Part shown: one piece after another, positions 7,908 to 20,695 of the stretch
How positions within the stretch are numbered: position 1 is the stretch's first letter
Layout of the letters: every line of letters starts with the position of its first letter
Assembly (NCBI RefSeq): GCF_014202635.1
Contig: NZ_JACHHD010000008.1
Coordinates: forward strand, 27,445-91,444
DNA from: Faecalicoccus acidiformans
Lineage (GTDB): Bacteria; Bacillota_I; Bacilli_A; Erysipelotrichales; Erysipelotrichaceae
Direction of reading: 5' to 3'
DNA length: 64,000 bases
Made by a program: the position numbers and the translations under genes
Notes under the pieces: model-generated
Databases searched by the model: none
What the model saw: the letters and a program-made list of their open reading frames with translations, nothing else
Told to the model about the DNA's origin: nothing

Positions 7908-9124
7908 TACTCTTGAAAGGATAGATAGGCTTGCCAGATTGCTTCCGGAAGAGTTCGTTTCACAAAATCGCTGGATCTTGCGAGTTTAGAAGCCTCTTGA
8001 AGATTGCGGGGCAAAGGCTGTAGTTGCGATAAGATTTCTTCGCCGGCTTCGAATAAATTAACATCGACACTGGGCTGCGGTTCCAAGTTATCTTGAACGC
8101 CTTCTAAACCGGCTTCGATCAACAGCAGATAGGCAAGGTAAGGGTTGGCCAAACAATCGGGGGAGCGAAGCTCGATTCGTTTTGTTTGATTCCGGGTTGC
8201 CGGGATACGGATGGCTTGGGAACGGTTCTGAATGGACCAGCTGACATAGCCTGGCGCTTTAAAAGAACCCAATCGCTCATAGCTTTTTGGTGAAGGGTTC
8301 AAAAATAAGGAGATCTCAGCTAAACGGCGAAGGATCCCTGCCATAAAAGACTTTGTAAGATTATTTGTGCCGTTTTTATCAGAGATAGAAATGTTGATAT
8401 GCATGCCGTTGCCGCTTTCTTCTTTTAATGGTTTTGGACTGAAATCTGCCACCAGACCATTGGCTTTGGCCGTCGTTTTTACCACCCACTTAAAGGTGGC
8501 CGCATCATCGGCAGAGCGCAACGGATTCGAATGCAAGAAGTCGATCTCGTTTTGACCGGGCCCTTCTTCATGGTGGCTTGCCTCGGGGTATAGACCCATT
8601 TCTTCTAATGTCAAAGAGATATTTTTACGGACATCTTCGCCGCCGTCTTCGGGGGATATATCCATATAACCGGCATTGTCTAATGGAATATAGGTGTTGT
8701 TTCCTGCTTCGTCCGCTAAAAACAAATAGAATTCAAATTCAGAACCAATCTCGATTTGATAACCTTTCTGCACGGCTTTTTCCATAGCTTTTTTCAGTAA
8801 GTATCGGGTATCTAATTCGAAAGGAGATCCATCCGGATATTGGATATCGCAATACATTCGCAATACCGCCCCATCCAGGGAGCGCCAAGGTAAAATGGCC
8901 ATCGTATTGGGGTTGGGAACCAAGAACAGATCGCTGTGGACATCTTGGCAAAATCCATCGATGGCACTGGCATCAAAACTGATGCCTTCTTCGAAAGCGC
9001 GTTTTAACTCTCTGGGCAAAATGGAAATATTTTTTTGTTTTCCAAAAATATCGAAATACGCCAAACGAATAAACGTTACATTTTGTTCTTCAACATAATC
9101 GAGTATATCTTGTTTTGTATACAT
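7907..9124 (-). CDS. glnA: Type I glutamine synthetase
   Basis: A 405-residue GSI-type enzyme that forms glutamine from glutamate, ammonia and ATP. Recognisable blocks: GSEFEFYLF (metal Glu), EEGPGQNEIDF, GNGMHINIS (metal His), NRSQAIRIPATRN, and RIELRSPDCLANPYLA. It is about 35-40 residues shorter than typical bacterial GlnA and lacks the usual C-terminal adenylylation-loop sequence. It is expressed from a good promoter (TTGAAA, 17 bp, TATAAC) and is followed by the ANTAR gene with a one-base overlap. A second, unrelated-class synthetase (glnN) diverges from the same intergenic region. Start at 9124 has a GGGAGAGAG site. Confidence 0.93.
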   Translation of the reverse strand: MYTKQDILDYVEEQNVTFIRLAYFDIFGKQKNISILPRELKRAFEEGISFDASAIDGFCQDVHSDLFLVPNPNTMAILPWRSLDGAVLRMYCDIQYPDGSPFELDTRYLLKKAMEKAVQKGYQIEIGSEFEFYLFLADEAGNNTYIPLDNAGYMDISPEDGGEDVRKNISLTLEEMGLYPEASHHEEGPGQNEIDFLHSNPLRSADDAATFKWVVKTTAKANGLVADFSPKPLKEESGNGMHINISISDKNGTNNLTKSFMAGILRRLAEISLFLNPSPKSYERLGSFKAPGYVSWSIQNRSQAIRIPATRNQTKRIELRSPDCLANPYLAYLLLIEAGLEGVQDNLEPQPSVDVNLFEAGEEILSQLQPLPRNLQEASKLARSSDFVKRTLPEAIWQAYLSFQE

Positions 9125-9152
9125 GTTCTCTCTCCCTTTTTTTTATGATTTG

Positions 9153-9181
9153 GTTATACAATAAATTACATTTTGTTTCAA
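9153..9181 (-). promoter_or_regulatory. Promoter of glnA-ANTAR operon
   Basis: On the minus strand TTGAAA (9181-9176) and TATAAC (9158-9153) are separated by 17 bp. The predicted leader is about 20 nt and has no attenuator, unlike the divergent glnN leader. Confidence 0.7.
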
Positions 9182-9207
9182 ATATTTTCAAAAATTTTCA
9201 TCAAGTG

Positions 9208-9235
9208 TTGACTTTCCGCTGATTTTGGTTAGAAT
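9208..9235 (+). promoter_or_regulatory. Promoter of glnN operon
   Basis: TTGACT (9208-9213), 16 bp spacer, TAGAAT (9230-9235). Transcription should start near 9242, just upstream of the leader hairpins. Confidence 0.65.
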
Positions 9236-9246
9236 AAAGACCATAG

Positions 9247-9314
9247 AAAACGGCAAAGATGCCAGAATCAAGAAATCCTATCGGGTTTTTTGTCTGCTCT
9301 TGCCGTTTTTTTTT
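9247..9314 (+). promoter_or_regulatory. Leader attenuator of glnN with ANTAR-type hairpin
   Basis: A perfect 10-bp inverted repeat (9247-9256 with 9300-9309) ends in a run of T, forming a terminator between promoter and glnN. Inside is a second hairpin (9-bp stem with tetraloop, about 9270-9291). A small competing hairpin, GGC-AAAGAT-GCC at 9252-9263, has a hexaloop with A at 1 and G at 4, the ANTAR-binding signature, and overlaps the left arm of the terminator. Binding there would prevent termination. I could find only one such hexaloop here, whereas well-studied ANTAR sites have two. Confidence 0.6.
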
Positions 9315-9337
9315 ATTTTCTTAAAGGAGAGATCGAT

Positions 9338-11434
9338 ATGACAACTGACATCACAAAGATTTTTGGTTCGAAAGTTTTTAATGAAGATTGTATGCGGGAA
9401 GGATTAGCTTCGGATACATATCGTGAGCTGCAGAAAACGATCCAGGAAGGCAAACCGTTAAATCCGAAAATTGCCAACGCGGTTGCGCATGCGATGAAGG
9501 AGTGGGCTTTATCGCAAGGGGCTACGCATTATACTCACTGGTTTCAGCCAATGACCGGCGTGACTGCGGAAAAACACGATGGATTTATCAATCCTATTGA
9601 AGGGGGAAAAGTTCGTTTAACTTTTTCAGGAAAAGAATTGATCAAAGGCGAACCGGACGCCTCCAGTTTTCCTAACGGAGGACTTCGAGCTACGTTTGAA
9701 GCTCGCGGGTATACGGCCTGGGATCCGACTTCTTATGCGTTTATCAAAGATAATATTCTCTGTATTCCAACCGCATTCTGTTCATATACCGGGCATGCCT
9801 TGGACAAAAAGACTCCTTTATTACGAAGTATGGAAGCCATCAATACTCAGGCATTGCGTATCTTAAAACTCTTTGGAAATGAAGAAGTAACATCTGTGAA
9901 AACAACCGTTGGTCCAGAACAGGAATACTTTTTGGTCGATAAAGAATACTATTCCAAACGAAAAGATTTGATTTATACGGGACGAACACTATTTGGAGCA
10001 CCTTGTCCAAAAGGACAGGAAATGGAAGATCACTATTTTGGAACAATCAAATCCCGCGTGCAGGCATTCATGAAAGATTTGAATGAACAATTGTGGGAGT
10101 TAGGGATTTCTGCCAAGACCGAACATAACGAAGTCGCTCCGGCTCAACATGAATTGGCACCTGTCTTTTCTACGACCAACATTGCGACTGATCATAACCA
10201 GCTGACCATGGAATTGATCCAGCGCATCGCGAAGAAGCATGATATGGTTGCCTTGCTTCATGAAAAGCCATTTGAAGGAATCAACGGCTCAGGAAAACAT
10301 AATAACTGGTCCATTTCCACCAATACAGGTAAGAATCTCTTAGAGCCAGGAGATACACCTTATGAAAATGCTCAATTCTTATTATTCTTAGCGGCCATCA
10401 TCAAGGCAGTCGATGAACATCAAGATCTGCTGCGTTTGAGTGTTGCCAGTGCCGGAAACGATCATCGACTAGGAGCCAATGAAGCGCCGCCAGCCATCAT
10501 TTCGGTGTTTTTAGGAGATGAGCTGAACGCTGTGTTAGAAGCGATCATACATGAAACGCCTTATGATGGAGCTGAACATAAATTGATGAAGATTGGGGCA
10601 AGCGTGCTTCCTAAACTTCCTTTGGATACGACAGATCGAAACCGTACTTCACCGTTTGCGTTTACCGGAAACAAATTTGAGTTCCGGATGCCGGGCTCTA
10701 ACTCCTCCATTTCTGGCTGTAACTTTGTGATCAATACGGTCGTTGCGGATGAACTTCGACAGTTTGCGGACGCTCTGGAAGGAACTTTGGATTTTGAAGC
10801 AACCTTGCACGATTTGATCAAAAACACGCTGAAGCATCATAAACGAATCATCTTTAATGGGAACGGATATGATGATTCATGGATCGAAGAGGCAGAGAAG
10901 CGTGGTCTTCTAAACCTTCATACAACTCCCGATGCTCTGCCTTACTTCATCCATGAAGAAAATATCGAACTCTTTGAAAGGATGCACGTTTTAGATAGAG
11001 AAGAAATGATGTCTCGCTATGAGATCACGATGGAAGAATATACAAAGATCATCAATATTGAAGCATTAACGATGATCAACATGGCAAAAAAAGAAATCTT
11101 GCCGGCGGCAACGAAATATGCAAAACAATTATCGGAAACGATCCTTAGCCAAAAATCTGTTTGTGAAGATATAGAGACAACGTATGAAAGTCAAACCTTA
11201 AAAGAGGTTTCTAAGCAGATTCAAGAGGGGTATCGCGCTTGCCAGGCATTAGAGGAAAAGGCAGAATGTCTGCATCGCATTAAGGACTTTGAAAAAGCAG
11301 CATTCTTTGTACGGGATGAAATCTTATCGGCGATGGATGGCTTGCGTAAACCATGCGATCTATTAGAGAACTTGGTGGATGAAGCTTTGTGGCCGTTCCC
11401 GACCTATGGCAAGTTGTTGTTTGGAATTTTATAG
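9338..11434 (+). CDS. glnN: Type III glutamine synthetase
   Basis: A 698-residue GSIII enzyme, the large form typical of Bacteroides and anaerobic Firmicutes, with blocks such as THYTHWFQPMTG, GGLRATFEARGYTAWDP, GPEQEYFL, HNEVAPAQHELAP and NNWSISTNTG. The reaction is the same as glnA: glutamate + NH3 + ATP to glutamine. I chose ATG 9338, preceded by AAAGGAGAG, because upstream codons fall inside the leader terminator. It is the first gene of a glnN-asnB-gltB-gltD-pyrG-purF run and is probably controlled by antitermination in its leader. A hairpin at 11464-11488 separates it from asnB. Confidence 0.95.
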   Translation: MTTDITKIFGSKVFNEDCMREGLASDTYRELQKTIQEGKPLNPKIANAVAHAMKEWALSQGATHYTHWFQPMTGVTAEKHDGFINPIEGGKVRLTFSGKELIKGEPDASSFPNGGLRATFEARGYTAWDPTSYAFIKDNILCIPTAFCSYTGHALDKKTPLLRSMEAINTQALRILKLFGNEEVTSVKTTVGPEQEYFLVDKEYYSKRKDLIYTGRTLFGAPCPKGQEMEDHYFGTIKSRVQAFMKDLNEQLWELGISAKTEHNEVAPAQHELAPVFSTTNIATDHNQLTMELIQRIAKKHDMVALLHEKPFEGINGSGKHNNWSISTNTGKNLLEPGDTPYENAQFLLFLAAIIKAVDEHQDLLRLSVASAGNDHRLGANEAPPAIISVFLGDELNAVLEAIIHETPYDGAEHKLMKIGASVLPKLPLDTTDRNRTSPFAFTGNKFEFRMPGSNSSISGCNFVINTVVADELRQFADALEGTLDFEATLHDLIKNTLKHHKRIIFNGNGYDDSWIEEAEKRGLLNLHTTPDALPYFIHEENIELFERMHVLDREEMMSRYEITMEEYTKIINIEALTMINMAKKEILPAATKYAKQLSETILSQKSVCEDIETTYESQTLKEVSKQIQEGYRACQALEEKAECLHRIKDFEKAAFFVRDEILSAMDGLRKPCDLLENLVDEALWPFPTYGKLLFGIL

Positions 11435-11463
11435 GATCTGAATCAAATATGTTCTCAAAGAAT

Positions 11464-11488
11464 TCCGGCAGTAGAGAGTACTGCCGGA
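11464..11488 (+). terminator. Hairpin between glnN and asnB (weak terminator or processing site)
   Basis: A 10-bp perfect stem (11464-11473 with 11479-11488) around GAGAG, followed by only a short TTTT at 11497-11500. It could partly terminate after glnN or stabilise the upstream mRNA. Opening one more pair gives a 7-base loop starting A..G, so an ANTAR role is conceivable but not standard. Confidence 0.5.
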
Positions 11489-11518
11489 TTCCGTAGTTTT
11501 AGAAGGAAGGATGATTTT

Positions 11519-13102
11519 ATGTGTACGATCTTCGGCTATTTTAGTCCTGAGGCTGCACCCGAAACAGTAAAACAAGCTTTAGCGCCGACGACATCCCGAG
11601 GCCCAGATGCGATGAAGATTCAAAAGGTCAAAGGCGGAATTGTAGGCTTTCAGCGCCTTTCGATCATGGGATTGACGCACAGCGGAATGCAGCCGTTTTC
11701 TTATCAAGGAAATTGGATCGTCTGTAATGGAGAGATCTATGGATTTCGATCCATCAAGCGCCGCTTAGAAGAGAATGGAATCCGTTTTGAAAGCGATAGT
11801 GACTGCGAAATTCTTTTGCCGCTTTATGAAGAACTGGGCTGTGATATGTTCAAAGAACTGGATGCGGAATTCGCTTGTATTCTTGTGGATACGAAACATC
11901 ATCATGTCATTGCGGCTCGTGATCCCATCGGGATCCGTCCTCTTTATTATGGATATGATCAACACGGCGATATCGTTTTTGCTTCTGAACCGAAAAACCT
12001 AGTCGCTCTTGTACAGAAAATTTTCCCTTTTCCACCCGGGCATTACTATAAGGATGGTCATTTTGTCTGTTATCGGGATCTGAGTCAAGTTGATACGATA
12101 CGACATGCTTCCTTAGAAGATACTTGCGCACAGCTGCGGGAATATTTGGTGGATGGTATCCAAAAACGACTGGATGCCGATGCTCCGATCGGATTTTTAT
12201 TGAGCGGAGGATTGGATTCTTCATTGGTTTGTGCCATCAGTTCAAAGCTTTTGAACAAACCGATCCGCACTTTTGCGATCGGGATGAAAAGCGATGCGAT
12301 CGATCTGAAATATGCCAAAGAGGTTGCGGATTATATTCATAGTGAACATCATGAATTTTTGATTGATGATCAAGATGTTTTAAAAGCAATCGATCCTGTG
12401 ATTCAAGTGTTGGCGACTTATGATATCACCACGATCCGCGCCAGTATCGGCATGTACCTTTTGTGTCAGAAAATTCATGAGCAGACCGATGTTCGCGTCT
12501 TGTTGACGGGAGAGATATCCGATGAGATCTTCGGCTATAAATACACTGATTTTGCACCCGATGCCCAGGCGTTCCAAAAAGAAAGCGAGAAACGCATCCG
12601 GGAGCTGCATATGTATGATGTGCTTCGGGCGGACCGCTGCATCTCCTCCAATTCGATGGAGGCGCGGGTTCCTTTTGGCGATTTGGCCTTTGTCGATTAT
12701 TGTATGCACATCGATCCGTCTCAAAAGTTGAATACTTATCATAAAGGAAAGTATTTGCTGCGGCATGCCTTTGAGAAGGATGATATTTTACCGCATGACA
12801 TCTTGATGCGGGAAAAAGCCGCATTTTCCGATGCCGTAGGACATTCTTTACGCGACACGATCTGTGCCTATGCCGACAGCCTTTATACCGATGAAGAATT
12901 TGAAACGAAAAGGAAACTGTATCTTCATGCGGCACCTTTCACTAAAGAGAGTTTATTATACCGGGAGATTTTTGAGAAATACTATCCCGGACAATCACAG
13001 ATGATCATTGATTTTTGGATGCCAAACCGTACCTGGAAAGGATGCGATGTCCAAGATCCTAGTGCCCGCGTCCTTTCAAACTATGGACAAAGCGGAGAGT
13101 AA
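11519..13102 (+). CDS. asnB: Asparagine synthetase B (glutamine-hydrolysing)
   Basis: A 527-residue protein with an N-terminal class II glutaminase domain starting MCTIFG (Cys2 nucleophile after Met removal; RGPDA, NGEIYG motifs) and a C-terminal ATP-pyrophosphatase domain with the PP-loop SGGLDSSL at about 228. It amidates aspartate using glutamine and ATP. Start ATG 11519 is set by the need to expose Cys2 and by GAAGGAAGG upstream. gltB follows after 13 bases. Confidence 0.95.
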   Translation: MCTIFGYFSPEAAPETVKQALAPTTSRGPDAMKIQKVKGGIVGFQRLSIMGLTHSGMQPFSYQGNWIVCNGEIYGFRSIKRRLEENGIRFESDSDCEILLPLYEELGCDMFKELDAEFACILVDTKHHHVIAARDPIGIRPLYYGYDQHGDIVFASEPKNLVALVQKIFPFPPGHYYKDGHFVCYRDLSQVDTIRHASLEDTCAQLREYLVDGIQKRLDADAPIGFLLSGGLDSSLVCAISSKLLNKPIRTFAIGMKSDAIDLKYAKEVADYIHSEHHEFLIDDQDVLKAIDPVIQVLATYDITTIRASIGMYLLCQKIHEQTDVRVLLTGEISDEIFGYKYTDFAPDAQAFQKESEKRIRELHMYDVLRADRCISSNSMEARVPFGDLAFVDYCMHIDPSQKLNTYHKGKYLLRHAFEKDDILPHDILMREKAAFSDAVGHSLRDTICAYADSLYTDEEFETKRKLYLHAAPFTKESLLYREIFEKYYPGQSQMIIDFWMPNRTWKGCDVQDPSARVLSNYGQSGE

Positions 13103-13115
13103 GGAGGAAGAACTT

Positions 13116-16100
13116 ATGTTTACACCAATGGAACACGATGCTTGCGGGATCGGTACTGTAGTACAGATCGACGGCAAGAAAAGCTACGATGTCGTAGATA
13201 AAGCTTTACACATTGTCGAAAAGCTCGAACACCGGGCAGGAAAAGATGCGACCGGTCAAGTGGGAGATGGTGTAGGTGTCTTATTGCAGATTTCCCACTC
13301 GTTCTTTAAAAAAATAATGCAGAAGCAAGGTGTCGATCTTGGCGAAGAGCGGGGCTATGGGATTGCCGTGTTCTTTTTCCCGCAAGAAGAGTTAAAACGA
13401 AATCAACATAAACGTCTGTTTGAGACCATTGTCAAAAACGAAGGCGCTCAAGTCCTTGCGTGGCGAAAGGTTCCTTGCGATCCTTCGATCTTAGGACAAC
13501 CGGCTCAAGAGTGCATGCCTTATATAGAACAGGCATTCATTCAAAAACCGGAAACGGTAAAAAAAGGCCTGGATTTTGATCGAATTTTGTATTTGATTCG
13601 CCGTCAGTTTGAAAAGAGTTGTCCAGAAACGTATGTTGTTTCTTGTTCCAGCCGTACGATCGTATATAAAGGGATGTTTTTGGTCAAACAGCTGCGTCTG
13701 TTTTATCTGGATCTTCAAGATACGGATTATCAAAGCGCTATCGCAATTGTGCATTCACGCTTTTCAACGAATACAACACCTTCTTGGCAGCGTGCCCATC
13801 CGAATCGTCTGATTGCGCATAATGGTGAGATCAATACGATTCGCGGGAATATCGATCGCATGCTCGCACGAGAAGAGAGTATGAATTCGGATTTCCTGGA
13901 TCAAAATCTGAAAAAAATCTTACCCGTCGTCAGCACTTCAGGTTCAGACAGCGCCATGTTGGATAATACTTTAGAATTTTTGATGATGAATGGGATGGAT
14001 CTTGCCAAAGCGATCTTGATTACGATCCCGGAGCCATGGAAACATGTTCCGATGTCGCAAAAGAAAAAAGATTTTTATCATTATTACGCCACGATGATGG
14101 AACCTTGGGATGGCCCGGCGGCAATCTTATTCTCGGATGGCGATCAGGTCGGAGCAGTCCTGGACCGCAATGGGCTTAGACCTAGCCGCTATTACATCAC
14201 CAAAGACAATATGCTTGTTCTCTCAAGCGAAGTGGGAGTTTTAGATTTTGAACCAGAACAAATCGTGAAAAAGGCCCGGTTAGAACCCGGGAAAATGTTA
14301 TTGGTAGATACCCAATCTAAAAAACTGATCACGGATGAAGAGATCAAAGATCGTTATGCTTGCGAAAACCCTTATGGAGAATGGTTAAGTCTTCATTTGC
14401 TGCATTTGAAAAACTTGAATGCTCCAGATAAAAAGCCACATAAACATACACAAGAAGAACGCGATAAACTATATAAAGTTTTTGGCTACACATACGAAGA
14501 TATCCAAGATGAGATCCTTCCCATGGCTAAAAACGGGGCAGAGCCCACGGCATCTATGGGAACGGATATACCTTTGGCGGTATTGAGTGATCGGCATCCA
14601 TCTTTATTCCACTATTTTAAACAACTTTTTGCCCAGGTCACCAATCCGCCAATTGATTCTTTGCGAGAAGAAGTAATCACCGATACGACAGTGTATATCG
14701 GCAGTGACGGGAATTTATTGGAAGAAAAAAGCGAAAATTGTATGGTCCTGGAAGTTAATAATCCTATTCTGGATTCCCGGGATATGGATAAGATCCGAAG
14801 CCTGCATCAGGAGGGGTTTAAAAATCATACGATCTCGTTGTTGTTTTATCGCGGGATGCCTTTAAAAGATGCTTTGGATCATATGTTTATTGAATGTGAC
14901 CGCGCTTATCGCCAAGGAGCCAATATCTTGATTTTAAGTGATAAAGGGGTCGATGAAAGCCATATGGCGATTCCCAGTCTTTTAGCAGTATCCGCATTGG
15001 AACATCATCTGGTACAGACAAAGAAGCGCACAGCCGTTTCGATTATTCTGGAAAGCGGAGAACCGCGGGATGTCCATCAGTTTGCTTGCTTGTTAGGCTA
15101 TGGAGCTACAGCTATCTATCCTTATCTGGCTCATGAATGCATTGAAGAAATGATCGAGAAGGACATGATGGATAAGGAGCCTTCCATTGCGATTCACGAT
15201 TATAACGAAGCTATTCTTCATGGAATCGTCAAGATTGCAGCCAAGATGGGAATCTCGACTTTACAGTCTTATCAATCGGCACAGATCTTTGAAGCAATCG
15301 GAATTGCCAAAGAAGTGATCGATTCCTATTTTACGAATACCTTGTCGCGAGTCGGCGGCATCGGTCTAAAAGAAATCGAAGAGGACTTGATCTACCATCA
15401 TGATCATGGCTTTGATCCGTTGGGATTATCATCCGATACGACATTAGACAGCTATGGTTTTCATAAACTGCGCTCCGGAAAAAGAAAAGAAGATCATCTT
15501 TATGACCCTAAAACGATCGTTACTTTGCAGGAGGCAACGCAAAATAATGATTATGAGCTGTTTAAAGAATACTCCGCCATGGTCAACGATCAACAGCGCC
15601 CCCACACTTTAAGGGCTTCCTTAGACTTTGTCCATGAACGACCCAGTGTGGCAATCGAAGAAGTGGAGTCGGTCTATGATATCGTGAAACGCTTTAAGAC
15701 CGGTGCCATGTCTTATGGCTCGATCTCCGAAGAAGCACATACAACGATGGCGATTGCGATGAACCGGCTGCATGGAAAATCCAATTCTGGAGAAGGCGGT
15801 GAAAAGCCGGAACGATTGGGAACAGAGAAAAACTCTGCCATCAAACAAGTTGCCAGCGGACGCTTTGGTGTGACCAGTGAATACTTGACCAGTGCCAAAG
15901 AAATCCAAATCAAAATGGCACAGGGTGCAAAACCTGGAGAAGGAGGACATCTTCCGGGAAAGAAAGTCTATCCTTGGATTGCCAAGACTCGCTACAGCAC
16001 ACCAGGTGTGACTTTGATCTCACCGCCGCCACATCACGATATTTATTCAATTGAAGACTTGGCTCAGCTGATCTATGACTTAAAAAATGCAAATCAGAAT

Positions 16101-17597
16101 GCCAGAATCAGTGTCAAGCTCGTTAGTGAAGACGGAGTGGGAACCATCGCCTGCGGTGTAGCTAAGGCAGGGGCGACCGTCGTTTTGATTTCCGGATACG
16201 ATGGCGGAACGGGAGCAGCTCCTCAGTCAAGCATCCATCATGCCGGACTTCCTTGGGAACTGGGGTTGGCTCAAACCCATAAAGATCTGATCGCAAACGG
16301 GTTGCGCACCCGTGTTATTTTGGAGACGGACGGGAAACTGATGACTGGCCGGGATGTGGCGATTGCCTGTTTGCTGGGGGCAGAAGAATTTGGATTTGCG
16401 ACGGCTCCATTAGTTACGATGGGTTGCCGTATGATGCGTGTTTGTAATCTGGATACTTGTCCTTTCGGCATTGCCACACAAAATGAAGAATTACGGAAGC
16501 GCTTTAAAGGGAAACCCGAATATGTGATGAATTTTATGTTGTTTATTGCCCAGGAACTTCGGGAAATCATGGCAAAGCTCGGATTTCGCTCGATCGATGA
16601 AATGGTGGGACATACAGAATGTCTTCAAGTTCGCCCAGCGTTGAAAAATCGCCAGAAAATGCTGGATCTAAGCGATCTTTTAGGGCAAGCGCATCCAGTA
16701 CACTACCAGCCCTGTGATGCTTATGATTTCAAGCTGGAAGAAACGTTGGATCATAAAGAGATCTTGCCGCGATTTATGCCCTATCTAAAGAAAAGACAAC
16801 CCCATGAAGAAACTTTCAAGATCTCGAGTACGGATCGGACGATTGGTACTTTATTTGGGTCCCAGATCACTCGAACGGCAAAAAACAGCCTGCCGGAAGA
16901 TACGTTCAAGATCCACTGTATTGGGGGAGCCGGCCAATCTTTTGGAGCTTTTATTCCCCAAGGACTGACGCTGGAAGTGATTGGTGATTCGAATGACTAT
17001 TTTGGAAAAGGGCTATCAGGCGGGAAACTGATCATCAAACCGGATCCTCGCTCTTCCTTTGTGCCGGAAGAAAATGTGATCATTGGCAATGTGGCTCTTT
17101 ATGGGGCAACAGGCGGCAAAGCGTTTATTCGCGGCAAGGCCGGGGAGCGCTTCTGTGTCCGAAATTCAGGAGCCACCGCTGTTGTAGAGGGCTGCGGAGA
17201 TCATGGGTTGGAATATATGACAGGCGGAATTGCCGTTATCTTAGGTAAAACCGGTAAAAATTTCGCTGCCGGGATGTCTGGAGGGATTGCATATGTCCTG
17301 GATACCGATCATGATCTTTATTTGCGGATCAATAAAGAACTGGTTTCCATGGAAGCTGTCAAAGGAAAAGCCGATATCGAAAAACTTCAGGAACTTTTGC
17401 GAGAACATGTTGCCGCAACGGATTCTTCCGTTGCGAAAAAGATTTTGGATGATTTTGAAGGAAATCTGAAAAACTTTAAAAAGATCGTTCCTAAAGATTA
17501 TCAGATCATGAAAGATTCGATCAAAGCACTGCAGGATAAAGGCTTTCATAAAGAGGAAGCCGAATTAAAAGCCTTTGAGATGGCTTTTCAAAGATAG
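13116..17597 (+). CDS. gltB: Glutamate synthase large subunit
   Basis: A 1493-residue protein: class II amidotransferase domain with the likely mature N-terminal Cys within MEHDACGIG (short propeptide removed), HSRFSTNT and AHNGEINT motifs; central domain; FMN-binding synthase domain (SYGSISEEAH, GEGGEKPERLG); 3Fe-4S motif CRMMRVCNLDTCPFG; and C-terminal GXGXG beta-helix (GGKLIIKP, GGKAFIRG). It transfers the glutamine amide to 2-oxoglutarate, giving two glutamates. I set the start at 13116 (AAGGAGGAAG site); a longer frame reaches back into asnB but has no site. gltD follows 12 bases later. Confidence 0.95.
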   Translation: MFTPMEHDACGIGTVVQIDGKKSYDVVDKALHIVEKLEHRAGKDATGQVGDGVGVLLQISHSFFKKIMQKQGVDLGEERGYGIAVFFFPQEELKRNQHKRLFETIVKNEGAQVLAWRKVPCDPSILGQPAQECMPYIEQAFIQKPETVKKGLDFDRILYLIRRQFEKSCPETYVVSCSSRTIVYKGMFLVKQLRLFYLDLQDTDYQSAIAIVHSRFSTNTTPSWQRAHPNRLIAHNGEINTIRGNIDRMLAREESMNSDFLDQNLKKILPVVSTSGSDSAMLDNTLEFLMMNGMDLAKAILITIPEPWKHVPMSQKKKDFYHYYATMMEPWDGPAAILFSDGDQVGAVLDRNGLRPSRYYITKDNMLVLSSEVGVLDFEPEQIVKKARLEPGKMLLVDTQSKKLITDEEIKDRYACENPYGEWLSLHLLHLKNLNAPDKKPHKHTQEERDKLYKVFGYTYEDIQDEILPMAKNGAEPTASMGTDIPLAVLSDRHPSLFHYFKQLFAQVTNPPIDSLREEVITDTTVYIGSDGNLLEEKSENCMVLEVNNPILDSRDMDKIRSLHQEGFKNHTISLLFYRGMPLKDALDHMFIECDRAYRQGANILILSDKGVDESHMAIPSLLAVSALEHHLVQTKKRTAVSIILESGEPRDVHQFACLLGYGATAIYPYLAHECIEEMIEKDMMDKEPSIAIHDYNEAILHGIVKIAAKMGISTLQSYQSAQIFEAIGIAKEVIDSYFTNTLSRVGGIGLKEIEEDLIYHHDHGFDPLGLSSDTTLDSYGFHKLRSGKRKEDHLYDPKTIVTLQEATQNNDYELFKEYSAMVNDQQRPHTLRASLDFVHERPSVAIEEVESVYDIVKRFKTGAMSYGSISEEAHTTMAIAMNRLHGKSNSGEGGEKPERLGTEKNSAIKQVASGRFGVTSEYLTSAKEIQIKMAQGAKPGEGGHLPGKKVYPWIAKTRYSTPGVTLISPPPHHDIYSIEDLAQLIYDLKNANQNARISVKLVSEDGVGTIACGVAKAGATVVLISGYDGGTGAAPQSSIHHAGLPWELGLAQTHKDLIANGLRTRVILETDGKLMTGRDVAIACLLGAEEFGFATAPLVTMGCRMMRVCNLDTCPFGIATQNEELRKRFKGKPEYVMNFMLFIAQELREIMAKLGFRSIDEMVGHTECLQVRPALKNRQKMLDLSDLLGQAHPVHYQPCDAYDFKLEETLDHKEILPRFMPYLKKRQPHEETFKISSTDRTIGTLFGSQITRTAKNSLPEDTFKIHCIGGAGQSFGAFIPQGLTLEVIGDSNDYFGKGLSGGKLIIKPDPRSSFVPEENVIIGNVALYGATGGKAFIRGKAGERFCVRNSGATAVVEGCGDHGLEYMTGGIAVILGKTGKNFAAGMSGGIAYVLDTDHDLYLRINKELVSMEAVKGKADIEKLQELLREHVAATDSSVAKKILDDFEGNLKNFKKIVPKDYQIMKDSIKALQDKGFHKEEAELKAFEMAFQR

Positions 17598-17609
17598 GAG
17601 GGGACGAGC

Positions 17610-20694
<3,085 letters not shown>

Positions 20695-20695
<1 letters not shown>

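Noticed and set aside
9264..9299. Second A1..G4 hexaloop hairpin in the glnN leader
   Set aside because: I tried each AxxGxx candidate; none is flanked by at least three complementary bases, so a tandem ANTAR site is not supported here.
9290..9337. Early start for glnN
   Set aside because: These codons lie in the terminator and T-run of the leader; ATG 9338 has AAAGGAGAG.
11435..11518. T-box riboswitch in front of asnB
   Set aside because: Only 84 bases, no AGGGTGG-type T-box sequence and no specifier stem; only a single hairpin.
13008..13115. Upstream extension of gltB into asnB
   Set aside because: No ribosome site; ATG 13116 has AAGGAGG and leaves the catalytic Cys close to the N terminus as required.
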